From positions 1 through 52,081 of the forward strand of contig NZ_JAFBIV010000015.1 of assembly GCF_021531915.1 (NCBI RefSeq): a stretch of 52,081 bases of DNA, given 5' to 3'. The notes below the pieces were generated by a model, which saw only the letters and a program-made list of their open reading frames with translations, was not told where the DNA came from and did not search any database. The DNA is from Oscillibacter valericigenes. GTDB lineage: Bacteria; Bacillota; Clostridia; Oscillospirales; Oscillospiraceae. How positions within the stretch are numbered: position 1 is the stretch's first letter; each line of letters starts with the position of its first letter. A program made the translations under genes and the position numbers. Positions 18,722-26,425 of this stretch are shown here, one piece after another.

Positions 18722-19119
18722 CAGACCACCTCCTGACCGCAGGTGCAGGGCTTGTAGAACTCACCGTTGATCACCAGCGTCCCCCGGATCTCCACCGTGC
18801 CGTCTTTCCGCAGATAGATGGAATTATCGCCCGGGCCATAAAGATAAACCTCCCCCGGCAGCATGCCCTTAGGGACAGTCCCCTGCCGCATCCCCGTTAC
18901 GCACTGCTCCTCGCCGCCGGGGCCGCCCTTGATGACCAGCACCGCCGCGCCGTTCTCCGGCTGCCATATATAGCCGCCGGGGCCGTACACCGGCAGCGCC
19001 CGCACCTCGCCCCGTGTCACCACGCCCACGCTGTCCCCGGCGATGGTGGTCATTCCCATGTCCGCGTCCGCCGTGGGCTGTTGGCCCCGCATCTGTCTGG
19101 AAAGCCACATCTCAACCAC
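18721..19119 (-). CDS. Baseplate spike / tail-tip protein (gpV/XkdR position)
   Basis: 132 residues. OB-fold-like N-terminal half (GDSVGVVTRGEVRALPVYGPGG) followed by a short beta-rich tail. It ends with PCTCGQEVV, a Cys-x-Cys that could bind metal at the tip, as some spike proteins do. The position between hub and gp25 matches the spike of contractile tails. It overlaps the hub gene's stop by 8 bp. The small size suggests a minimal spike without a cell-wall hydrolase domain. Confidence 0.75.
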   Translation of the reverse strand: MVEMWLSRQMRGQQPTADADMGMTTIAGDSVGVVTRGEVRALPVYGPGGYIWQPENGAAVLVIKGGPGGEEQCVTGMRQGTVPKGMLPGEVYLYGPGDNSIYLRKDGTVEIRGTLVINGEFYKPCTCGQEVV

Positions 19120-20059
19120 GCTCCTTCAATGTCAGTGTCGCCGTGTATCCGTCCCGGGCGGAATACACGTTTTCCGCCTCCTGCACCCGGAACTCCCCTG
19201 TCAGGCCCATGCGGTCCAGGGACAGGGACACCCAGTCCCCTGGGAAAGCCAGGAAGCTCCCCGGCAGGGTCACCGTCACCAGCTTCTCCTCCTCCCGGGA
19301 CTTCTCGATCTGGTATTGGCCGGTGTAGCGCATGGCGTCCCAGGTGCTCTGCCCGGGGGTGTAGACCACCCGGCGGCACTGGCCGCCCCGGGCGATCATC
19401 TCCGGGTTCTTCACCGAATAGGAGGTGTTCCGGGTCTTGTCGATGACCAGCGCCTCCGTCAGCACGCCGTAGTGGTCCTCTCGCAGGGAGCAGGCCAGCA
19501 CCGGGTCCGTCTCCCCGATGGTCAGCCGCTTCTTTGGCGCCCGCTCCGGCACCGCCAGCAGGGCGCCGTTGGTGGCAAAGCGGGGCAGGAAGCCCCCGTA
19601 GGTCCGGCAGAAATCCACCAGCGCCTTCCACTGGCTGCACCCCGCCGCCACGGTGTACACCGAGTCGGCCCGCACATCGGCGATCTCCCGGGTCACCACG
19701 CCGTAGGGCGTCACGTGGCAGCGGATGATCTCCGCCAGGGTGGCCGCCTGGTACGTCACCGGACGGCTCTCGTTGTCCAGCAGCCGTGCGGCGGCTCCCC
19801 GTCCGGTGATGGTGGCGGTGATCCCGCTGCTGCCCAGGTCCACCGTATACTCGTCCACGATGCCCCGGGACACGATCTGCCCCTTCTCCATACCCAGGAA
19901 GCCCGCCGCCAGCCGCAGCACCGGCGCCATCTCCTTCCGGTACAGGAAGGTGACGGAATAGCTGTCGCAGGGCACCCCGCCGGTGAGATTCACCCGCCAG
20001 CTCAGCAGCGGCGGCAGGTCGTAGACCTTGTGGTCACTGGTAAAGATCCGTCCTGTCAT
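19112..20059 (-). CDS. Baseplate hub protein (XkdQ/gp27-like)
   Basis: 315 residues from ATG at 20059 (MTGRIFTSDHKVYDLPPLLS). Hub marks are LSWRVNLTGGVPCDSYSV, a GRGAAARLLDNES segment and the closing beta domain GDWVSLSLDRMGLTGEFRVQEAEN. The start overlaps the stop of the LysM gene as ATGA, so the two are coupled. The longer in-frame extension to 20167 would lie inside the LysM gene. It forms the trimeric ring at the tube end that carries the spike. Confidence 0.87.
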   Translation of the reverse strand: MTGRIFTSDHKVYDLPPLLSWRVNLTGGVPCDSYSVTFLYRKEMAPVLRLAAGFLGMEKGQIVSRGIVDEYTVDLGSSGITATITGRGAAARLLDNESRPVTYQAATLAEIIRCHVTPYGVVTREIADVRADSVYTVAAGCSQWKALVDFCRTYGGFLPRFATNGALLAVPERAPKKRLTIGETDPVLACSLREDHYGVLTEALVIDKTRNTSYSVKNPEMIARGGQCRRVVYTPGQSTWDAMRYTGQYQIEKSREEEKLVTVTLPGSFLAFPGDWVSLSLDRMGLTGEFRVQEAENVYSARDGYTATLTLKERG

Positions 20060-20643
20060 GGGATCGTCACCCTGTCCCCCGGATAGATCAGATTGGGATT
20101 CTTGATCTGGGGATTGGCCGCGATCAGGGCCGTCAGGCTCACGCCGTGCCGCTTCGCGATGCCCCACAGGGTATCTCCTTTCTTCACCAGATACACCGCC
20201 GCCTCCGCCCCGGCGTCCGTACCGGCAGAGGATGTGTTTTCTCCCTGAGAAGGGCTCCCCACATCCACCTGGGTCAGGCCGCCGTCATAGCCGTTCCAGT
20301 CCTCCCAGAATTCGAACCGGTAGCGCACGTAGTCCGGCAGCGGCTCCTCCGTCACCGTCAGGGACGCGAACCAGGCCCGCTCCGTCTGCCAGACGGGATG
20401 GACCAACAGGCCCGAGCCTCCCTCCCGGAAGACCTCCGCCAGCTGCCGGAACTGCTCATAGGCATTCTCTCCGGCGAACACGCCCTCGCCCCGCAGCACC
20501 TGGTATCCGCTGCCCAGGTCCTGGATCACGCACCGCCCGAAGGGCACCGGATGGACCGCCAGCCTTCTCTGGCGCTCCACCACATAGACCTCCGGATTGT
20601 GGGGCCAGGTGTAGTCCTTGAATCGCATGGGCGTCAGCCGCAT
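20056..20643 (-). CDS. LysM baseplate protein (XkdP/gp53-like)
   Basis: About 195 residues. An N-terminal tail domain (EVYVVERQRRLAVHPVPFG, FEFWEDWNGYDG) is joined by a Ser/Gly linker to one C-terminal LysM motif (about 150-195, VKKGDTLWGIAKRHGVSLTAL). In contractile phages such proteins link the hub to the tape-measure end and wedges. I chose the ATG at 20643 (MRLTPMRFKD), 7 nt after GGAGG; the earlier ATG at 20649 lies right on the ribosome site. Confidence 0.87.
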   Translation of the reverse strand: MRLTPMRFKDYTWPHNPEVYVVERQRRLAVHPVPFGRCVIQDLGSGYQVLRGEGVFAGENAYEQFRQLAEVFREGGSGLLVHPVWQTERAWFASLTVTEEPLPDYVRYRFEFWEDWNGYDGGLTQVDVGSPSQGENTSSAGTDAGAEAAVYLVKKGDTLWGIAKRHGVSLTALIAANPQIKNPNLIYPGDRVTIP

Positions 20644-20657
20644 GCCCATTCCTCCCT

Positions 20658-21101
20658 TCAATAGATGGAAAAACCACCGTCATAGCGGCGGGCGTCCCGC
20701 TGGATGGCTCTGGACACCTCCCGGACGCCGCTCTCTCCCACAGCGGAGCTGCCTGCCGGCCACGTTCCGCCCCAGCCCGTGAAGCCGCTGTCCGGAGGCC
20801 ACACCGTCCCCCACTCTCCGGCGGCGTCCCGTGTCACAAGCTCCCGCCGTGTTTCTTGGGACGCCGCCGTGCCGGTCTGCCGTTCCTGCGCCCGGTATCC
20901 CCCCGCCGCAGGCACGGTCTCCTCCGCTCCGGCGGAGCGGGCCAGGTCACCTTCCGTCTCCATGGACCGGGCCGCACCCGCATACACCGCATTCTCCACG
21001 GTCCCGCCGTCTCCGGCCCGCGTCTCCTCCGTTTCGCCGCCCAGCAGCAGCGCCGTCAGGGCGTCCCGCTGCCGCCGCAGCAGCTCTCCCATGTAGTCCA
21101 A
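20658..21101 (-). CDS. Small protein in the tape-measure slot
   Basis: 147 residues, probably from TTG at 21101 (GGAGGG 6 nt upstream). It occupies the place where myophages encode a tape measure of many hundred residues, between the tail chaperone and the LysM protein. It is hydrophilic with low-complexity Gly/Ala/Glu/Thr stretches and one aromatic patch (WPPDSGFTGWGGTWPAG). The C-terminal helix is VREVSRAIQRDARRYDGGF. There is no long coiled coil, membrane segment or hydrolase motif. It may be a vestigial or miniature tape measure, or the second part of a two-frame chaperone. No homologous family is recognised. Confidence 0.6.
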   Translation of the reverse strand: MDYMGELLRRQRDALTALLLGGETEETRAGDGGTVENAVYAGAARSMETEGDLARSAGAEETVPAAGGYRAQERQTGTAASQETRRELVTRDAAGEWGTVWPPDSGFTGWGGTWPAGSSAVGESGVREVSRAIQRDARRYDGGFSIY

Positions 21102-21103
21102 GC

Positions 21104-21409
21104 CTATCCCTCCTTCAGCGCCAGAAACCGCTCCCGGTCAAAGGCGGGATTGTCCCCGGCGGTGGCCGGGGGCTCTCCCTCCGCCAGCTGCCGCAGGAGC
21201 AGTTCCATCTCCCGGGGCGTCAGGGTCTCCAGGACCTCCTCCCCGCTTCGGAACACCGCCCTGCCTTCGCAAAAGCAGCTCTCCGCCAGCACCCGGGCGT
21301 TGCAGAGGAGGGCCCGTTCTCCGGGCTCCTCCGCCGCCTCGCCGCTCTCCCGCCAGATGGCCAGCAGCCGTCCCGCCGTCAGCTGCCGCAGCTCGTCCAG
21401 TTCTCTCAT
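21104..21409 (-). CDS. Probable tail assembly chaperone (XkdN position)
   Basis: 101 residues, acidic and helical (LDELRQLTAGRLLAIWRES, TPREMELLLRQLAEG). It follows the tail-tube gene with an ATGA overlap, where chaperones of the gpG/XkdN type lie. No canonical slippery heptamer is visible before its stop, so a programmed frameshift into the next ORF is not supported, though the two ORFs almost touch. Confidence 0.65.
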   Translation of the reverse strand: MRELDELRQLTAGRLLAIWRESGEAAEEPGERALLCNARVLAESCFCEGRAVFRSGEEVLETLTPREMELLLRQLAEGEPPATAGDNPAFDRERFLALKEG

Positions 21410-21795
21410 GCCGTGGTCTCGATGCGCTTGGCGGCCACCACGGTGATCTTCTCCGCCACCATGGCGTTGAGCTTGCCCTCTTCCTCAATGGCGCTCCACT
21501 CACAGCCGCTGTAAATGATCTTCCGGTCCGGCTTGCAGATGACCAGGGAAAAATCCGTCAGGTCATAGAAATTGATGCCGTCGGAGATGGCGTCGTCGGT
21601 GGCATACAGCCGGGTCAGTTCCAGCACGTATTTCCGCTGTCCCGCGATGGTGGCCACCGGCTCGCTCTCGCCAAAGGCCTCCACGTTTTTGGAGGATTTG
21701 CTGGCCTTGGCGGTGTAGCTCTGCACCACCGCCACCTTTTTGCCCTCCAGCTCCAGATAGATGTCCGAGCTGGTGGGGAATCCCTTTACTTCCAT
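21406..21795 (-). CDS. Tail tube protein (XkdM-like)
   Basis: 129 residues. The family phrases are clear: LELEGKKVAVVQSYTAKASKSSK, VEAFGE, YVLELTRLYATDD, GINFYDLTDFSLVI. It forms the inner tube around which the sheath is built. It lies 23 bp after the sheath gene, as in PBSX and other contractile tails. Start ATG at 21795. Confidence 0.92.
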   Translation of the reverse strand: MEVKGFPTSSDIYLELEGKKVAVVQSYTAKASKSSKNVEAFGESEPVATIAGQRKYVLELTRLYATDDAISDGINFYDLTDFSLVICKPDRKIIYSGCEWSAIEEEGKLNAMVAEKITVVAAKRIETTA

Positions 21796-21818
21796 ATCCC
21801 GTTCCTTTCCCTACTCCG

Positions 21819-22880
21819 TCAAACGGTGATATGCACCGTCAGGTAGATCTGGTTGAGACCGTGGGCCACGGCAAAGCTGAACTCCACCAGACACACGGTG
21901 GGGTCCTCCTCCGATGCCGTCACCCGCACCTCGCCATAGCTGTCGATGATCTCGGCGGCCACCTTCTTCTCCAGCTCCACGATGACCTGGGACCGGATGG
22001 CACCCCGGCTGCGGGCCGTGTTCTTGGCTCTGGAGAAGCGGCTCCGCAGGGCGGAGCGCATGGTGGGGATGATGTCGTCCACGATGAGAATGGTGGTCAG
22101 TTCCCGCCAGGTGGTGTCCGCCGCGCCGCCGGTGGTGGTGCGGGTGGTGATGCCCCGCACGGAGGAGATGACTCCCGCCACGCTCTCCAGAGGCGTCACG
22201 CCGCCCCGCACCAGCAGGTCCACCTCGTTGTCGCCGTAATCCTCGGCAAGACCCCCCAGGCCGGACAGCTCCGCCCCGTTCAGGGGCACCGCCGGGTCCC
22301 CGCCGTCGGCCAGGACACCGGCCACCGCCGCGGCGGCAAAGGCGCCCGCCAGAGCGTTGCCGTTACTGTCCAGGGCGTCCGGCCCCACCAGGACCATCCG
22401 CTCGCTGTTCAGCTTGGCGGCCCGCTCCACCAGCTCCGCCGCCGTGTCGCCGTCGCCGCCCACCACGGCGATGCGCTCCCTGCGCTGGGCGGAGGCCGTT
22501 TCCACGGCAGTCCGCAAAGCCTGCTGCACCGCCGCGTCAGCGCTGTCGCAGACCACGATCTGCATTTCTTTTTTGCCCAGCGCGTCAAAGGCCGCCTGAT
22601 AGTCGCTGACCGCGCCCGTGTCCGCCACCCGGACGGCCACCACCGTGGCGGTGCCGTTGGCGAACAGCAGCCGCAGGATGGTGCTCATACCGGGAGTGGT
22701 GTCCTCGCCGAACACCGCCACGCCAGCCGCGTATCCGGTAATGGTCACCGCTTCCCCCACCGTGCCGCGGGCGGCCCTGGCCGCCACACCCACGGTCTTG
22801 CTGCCGCGTCCGGCGGTCACCACCGCCGACGCGTCGTAGGCCGAGTACACGCCCGGCCGCTCATGCCTGATCTCGCTCAA
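21819..22880 (-). CDS. Contractile tail sheath protein (XkdK-like)
   Basis: 353 residues, a short sheath near the minimal core size. Typical start (ERPGVYSAYDASA), central domain with VAVFGEDTTPGMSTILRLLF, and the conserved end where ITTRTTTGG, DDIIPTMRSALR and the strand RVTASEEDPTVCLVEFSFAVAHGLNQI form the sheath-tube and sheath-sheath contacts. Its presence defines the particle as contractile (myovirus-like). It begins with a 4-bp overlap with the neck gene. Confidence 0.95.
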   Translation of the reverse strand: MSEIRHERPGVYSAYDASAVVTAGRGSKTVGVAARAARGTVGEAVTITGYAAGVAVFGEDTTPGMSTILRLLFANGTATVVAVRVADTGAVSDYQAAFDALGKKEMQIVVCDSADAAVQQALRTAVETASAQRRERIAVVGGDGDTAAELVERAAKLNSERMVLVGPDALDSNGNALAGAFAAAAVAGVLADGGDPAVPLNGAELSGLGGLAEDYGDNEVDLLVRGGVTPLESVAGVISSVRGITTRTTTGGAADTTWRELTTILIVDDIIPTMRSALRSRFSRAKNTARSRGAIRSQVIVELEKKVAAEIIDSYGEVRVTASEEDPTVCLVEFSFAVAHGLNQIYLTVHITV

Positions 22881-23371
22881 TCCCGCATGACCCCTTTCAA
22901 AATAAAGTCCAGGAAGATCTCACCGTCCTCCTGGCTCTCCGCCACGAAAACGGCCTGACACCGCAAGCTGCCCCGCCGCAGGAACAGCCCCGTGGCCTTC
23001 TCCCATTTCAGAGCCTCCCACCGCAGCTCTCCCGGCCGGATGCCGCTGGGCAGTCCGCCCAGCAGCACCTCCGCCGCCTGCCTGCAGCCCGCCTCGCAGT
23101 CCGCCGCCCGGGGCCCCCGGATGTCCACGGTGATGTCCCCCTCCAGCTGCTTGCCGTAAAGCTCCCGCACGGTCCCGGCTGTCTCGTCATAGACCTCCCC
23201 CAGGTAGTTGCAAAAGCCCATGGCTTTGCCCTCGACGGCCCCCACGGCCACTGCCGCCACGGCGCCGCTGTAGTCCTTGGCAAAGCCCTCCGGGAAGGCC
23301 TCTACCGCCGTCAGCCCCGCTTCCCGCAGGGCCTTCAGCACCGCCTGCCGCACCTGTTCCAATTCCTTCAT
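22877..23371 (-). CDS. Neck / tail-completion protein (XkdJ position)
   Basis: About 164 residues from ATG at 23371 (MKELEQVRQAVLKALREAG), which overlaps the preceding stop as ATGA. Contains DITVDIRGPRAADCEAGCRQAAEVLLGGLPSGIRPGEL and ends with a beta-rich segment, GEIFLDFILKGV, typical of tail-terminator proteins that cap the sheath below the head. The assignment rests on position and general shape. Confidence 0.7.
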   Translation of the reverse strand: MKELEQVRQAVLKALREAGLTAVEAFPEGFAKDYSGAVAAVAVGAVEGKAMGFCNYLGEVYDETAGTVRELYGKQLEGDITVDIRGPRAADCEAGCRQAAEVLLGGLPSGIRPGELRWEALKWEKATGLFLRRGSLRCQAVFVAESQEDGEIFLDFILKGVMRD

Positions 23372-23688
23372 GTGGCCGCCTCCTTTGCCCGTTCCAGTGC
23401 CGCCCACCAATAGAGCTGGGTCTCACCCACAGACCAGGGGCGGCTGCTGCGGACCCGGTACGTCACACCATCCCAGGTCATCCGGTCCCCCGGCTCCACG
23501 GCCGTCTGCCCCAGATACAGCCACAGCCTGCCGTCCACGGCGCCAAGCCCCGTCATCTCCGACGGCACCTGCTCCTGACGACCTGTGACCGGCTGCAAAA
23601 AGGCCCGGACCGCCGCGTCTCCACCGGCCAGGTGGACCGTCACTTCCTGCCCGTACCGGCACAGGACCTCTTCGATCATCCGCTTCAT
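23368..23688 (-). CDS. Head-closure protein (XkdH/I position)
   Basis: 106 residues, a beta-barrel-like small protein (RLWLYLGQTAVEPGDRMTWDGVTYRVRSSRPWSVG). The TWDGVTYRVRSS phrase is common in clostridial prophage head-closure proteins. It overlaps both neighbours by 4 bp, giving a tightly coupled connector block. Confidence 0.72.
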   Translation of the reverse strand: MKRMIEEVLCRYGQEVTVHLAGGDAAVRAFLQPVTGRQEQVPSEMTGLGAVDGRLWLYLGQTAVEPGDRMTWDGVTYRVRSSRPWSVGETQLYWWAALERAKEAAT

Positions 23689-24047
23689 CCCCGCACTCCC
23701 TGAAAGGCAAAGTCCGTCTCCGCCGCGTAGGGTGCCATGAGCCGCTCCGCCGTCTGCCGCAGGGCGCCAGCCACCTCCGCCGCGTCAGCCCCGTCCCGGC
23801 CCTTCACGGAGATCTCCCCCGCCTTAAACTCCCTTACGCCGCCAGAGCGACTCACCATAAAGTCCGCCGCGGCGGTAAAAGCCGCCGCGCAGCAAAAGAC
23901 CGTTCCGCACGTTCCGGTGGTCATGCCTTCCCGCAGCCGTGCGGTCCAGACCGTTTCCGCCGCGGCGCACAGGGGCTTCAGCAGCGCCCGGTCCTCCTCA
24001 CCGGCACCGGCCACCGCCATAGCCAGCGCCAGGATCTGTTCCCCCAT
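23685..24047 (-). CDS. Head-tail connector (gp6-like position)
   Basis: About 120 residues from ATG at 24047, which follows GGAGGG; the open frame to 24086 has no ribosome site. All-helical, with a central AAAFTAAADFMVSRSGGVREFKAGEISVKGRDG segment. The KAGEISVKGRD part resembles the end of adaptor proteins that dock on the portal. Function inferred mainly from position after the capsid gene. Confidence 0.68.
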   Translation of the reverse strand: MGEQILALAMAVAGAGEEDRALLKPLCAAAETVWTARLREGMTTGTCGTVFCCAAAFTAAADFMVSRSGGVREFKAGEISVKGRDGADAAEVAGALRQTAERLMAPYAAETDFAFQGVRG

Positions 24048-24101
24048 CCGTCTTCCCTCCTTGTCAGTTATCCAAAGGGACGGCATTCCGCCGTCCCTGC
24101 C

Positions 24102-25133
24102 TTACACCGTCAGGACCTTGGAAGCGTCCTGGAACAGCTTGGCAAAGCCGGAGATGGAGGTGATGGCGGCCCGCTCCAGCTGGCGGTCGATGAGTTTGTC
24201 GTACTCCACGGTCACCTCGCTGCCGCAGATCTGCTCCAGGGCGTAGTTCTTGTCCAGGCCGATGAGTTTGCCGCTGCCCAGGGCGCTGGTGCGCAGCAGC
24301 TTGGCGCCCTGGGGCGTGGTCAGGGTGCCGGTACCCTGGAAGTTCAGGCCGGTCAGGGGATTCTGGAACTCAGGCAGCTTCAGCATGGCCAGCATCATGT
24401 CGTTGCTCACCAGCAGGGTGTTCATGGTGTAGGGGTCAAACTGGCTCCAGAAATCCAGCAGCGCATCGTAGCTCAGAGTCCCGGCAGTGCCGGAAATGGG
24501 GCTGGTGCCCACCTTGAAGGTATCGGCGGCGTTGTCGTTGCCGTCGCCGTCGCAAAGGACCTTGATGGCGTCCTCCAGATGCATTCTGCCGATGTAGGCG
24601 CCGATCTGGCGCAGGGTCACGGAGAACAGGTCCAGCCGCTGGAAGCGGATGGCCTCGTAGGAAGCCACCAGCATGCGGCCACGCTTGTGCAGACGCACCA
24701 GGTTCTCCTGGGTGCGGACGGTGGTCTGGGGGATGGCAGCGCCCTCCTCCACCCGCAGCAGCTTCTTGTCGGCCTCGGTGGGCACGGAGGCGATGGAACG
24801 GTAGTCCATGCCGTCAAAGCGGGTCACGGTGGCGGTGATGTCGGACAGGATGCTCTCCTCCTCCATGCCCTGGCGCACCACGCGGGATACGAACTCAGGG
24901 AACAGCACGGCAGACTCACTGGTGTGGAAGAACTTCTCCACCATGTCGCTGCCGGCACCCTTGACCTTGATGTCGAAGCGCTTCAGCTGGCGCTGGAAGG
25001 CGTCCAGGCCCTCCAGGGCCGTGCCGCTGTAGTGCTCGCTGGGGTCCAGCTCCTCCAGGGTCTGGCTGAAGGTGTGGCCGCTGCGGCCGTACATACCCTT
25101 TTCCAGCTTCACGTTTTCAAAATGATAAGCCAT
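24102..25133 (-). CDS. Major capsid protein
   Basis: 343 residues. It lies between the decoration and connector genes. The pattern of an N-terminal arm (MAYHFENVKLEKGMYG), a long helix region and the core phrases FPEFVSRVVRQGMEEESILSDI, EAIRFQRLDLFSVTLRQIG and SNDMMLAMLKLPEFQNPLTG fits an HK97-fold shell protein of clostridial siphophages and myophages. The sequence is intact, without frameshift. Several hundred copies would form the icosahedral head. Confidence 0.9.
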   Translation of the reverse strand: MAYHFENVKLEKGMYGRSGHTFSQTLEELDPSEHYSGTALEGLDAFQRQLKRFDIKVKGAGSDMVEKFFHTSESAVLFPEFVSRVVRQGMEEESILSDITATVTRFDGMDYRSIASVPTEADKKLLRVEEGAAIPQTTVRTQENLVRLHKRGRMLVASYEAIRFQRLDLFSVTLRQIGAYIGRMHLEDAIKVLCDGDGNDNAADTFKVGTSPISGTAGTLSYDALLDFWSQFDPYTMNTLLVSNDMMLAMLKLPEFQNPLTGLNFQGTGTLTTPQGAKLLRTSALGSGKLIGLDKNYALEQICGSEVTVEYDKLIDRQLERAAITSISGFAKLFQDASKVLTV

Positions 25134-25147
25134 CTCGTCTCTCCTCC

Positions 25148-25495
25148 TTACAGTACAAAAGTGACCAGCTTGCCGGTGGTGTCCACATCCACCACCAGGC
25201 AGGCGCGGCCGTTGGTGTCGGCCTTCACGCCGCCGGTGCCGTTGGCGGAAAGGCCGCTCCAGCCCAGAACGGGTGTGGTGCCGGTGTAAGGCACCTCCAC
25301 CATGCCGCCAAGGATCACGGCGCAGGCAGTGCCGTCACGGCCCACCACATCCACAACACCGGCAAAGGCGTTGCCGTCTGCGCAGGCGCTCACCGTGCCG
25401 TTGGCACTGACCTTCACCACTTTGCCCTCGGCCACGCCGCTGCCGCAGGCAAAGGTGGCGCTCCACTGGCCGATGCCCTCAAAAGAATGCTTCAT
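25148..25495 (-). CDS. Probable capsid decoration protein
   Basis: 115 residues, beta-rich and low in charge (GVAEGKVVKVSANGTVSACADGNAFAGVVDVVGRDG). It sits just before the major capsid gene, the usual place of head-decoration or stabilisation proteins (DUF2190-like or lambda gpD-like). It is not part of the basic PBSX gene set as I know it. Assignment by composition, size and position. Confidence 0.65.
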   Translation of the reverse strand: MKHSFEGIGQWSATFACGSGVAEGKVVKVSANGTVSACADGNAFAGVVDVVGRDGTACAVILGGMVEVPYTGTTPVLGWSGLSANGTGGVKADTNGRACLVVDVDTTGKLVTFVL

Positions 25496-25525
25496 ATCCT
25501 TCCTCCTTCTATGTTGTTGTCCCCA

Positions 25526-26368
25526 TCAGACAAGGAACACCGTTTCATCGCCCCGCTCCTCCACGCACTTTCTGCGCAGCTGGGGCGCCGCAGGGAAGCG
25601 CCGGGCTGCCTGGACCTCGTAGCCGCGCTTCAGTTCCAGCAGCTCCGGCTCCTCCAGCCGGTCCATGGCCTTGCCCAGCACGCTGCCGTCCAGGCCGTCA
25701 TCCGCCAGCATGGCAAGGCGCACCACCTCTTTCCGCAGTTCCTGCAGGTACTTTCGGCCCAGGGCGGCCTGCTTCCGCAGCAGCGCCGCCTCGCCGCCCT
25801 CCTGGCCGAAGCGCTTCACCACGCCGGCCTCCCGCTGGGCGGGCACTGCCACGAAGGACCACTCGTAGGCGTCCACAGGCTCCCGCAGCTCCGTAAAGCA
25901 CAGCCGGTCTCCGTACATCTGGCCCCGCACGTGCTGGCAGCAGCCCTCCTCGGCGCCGCAGACGGAGCACACCCGCTTCGCCACGCTGCAGCCCACACTG
26001 ACTTCTTTCTTGATGCCGCCCTCGATCTCCGCGATCAGGTCGGCGTTCTTCTCGGTCCGCAGCAGATAGGCCCAGCCCTTGAGCCAGCAGTAGCCGTCTC
26101 CCGCGGTGGTCACTCTGGCCGCCTCCCGCACCACCTCCGTGCGGTAGATGCGGGCCGTCTGGCCCCTGGCGGACCACTGGTGGTCAAAGATGCCGCTTTT
26201 GCCCAGGAACAGCTCTCCCAGCCGTTCCAGCGCCGCCGTGTCGAACCGCTCAAAATCCCGGTCCACCTCGTTGTCGCACAGTCGCACGCTGAACACGTAG
26301 ACCTGCTCCTCCGTCAGCGCCGTTCTGGCAAACTGATTGATGTACGCCAGTTCCTCCCGGATGTCCAT
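25526..26368 (-). CDS. Prohead protease / scaffold-type protein (XkdF position)
   Basis: 280 residues. N-terminal protease-like half: FSVRLCDNEVDRDFERFDTAALERLGELFLGKSGIFDHQWSARG, then KKEVSVGC and DAYEWSFVAVPAQREAGV, similar to herpesvirus/HK97-type prohead proteases. The C-terminal third is helical and charged, like a fused scaffold. An insert with CSVCGAEEGCCQHVRG (four Cys, one His) looks like a small zinc knuckle. The likely catalytic His is in FDHQW and the Ser in EVSVG; this is inference. Confidence 0.75.
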   Translation of the reverse strand: MDIREELAYINQFARTALTEEQVYVFSVRLCDNEVDRDFERFDTAALERLGELFLGKSGIFDHQWSARGQTARIYRTEVVREAARVTTAGDGYCWLKGWAYLLRTEKNADLIAEIEGGIKKEVSVGCSVAKRVCSVCGAEEGCCQHVRGQMYGDRLCFTELREPVDAYEWSFVAVPAQREAGVVKRFGQEGGEAALLRKQAALGRKYLQELRKEVVRLAMLADDGLDGSVLGKAMDRLEEPELLELKRGYEVQAARRFPAAPQLRRKCVEERGDETVFLV

Positions 26369-26425
26369 GCAATTCCTCCTTCGTTGTCAAAAAGTCCGCT
26401 TCCAATGGCAGAAGCCAGGGTTTTC

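Noticed and set aside
21100..21130. Programmed frameshift joining tail chaperone and the 147-aa ORF
   Set aside because: No slippery heptamer near the stop, and the downstream ORF has its own TTG with a good ribosome site.
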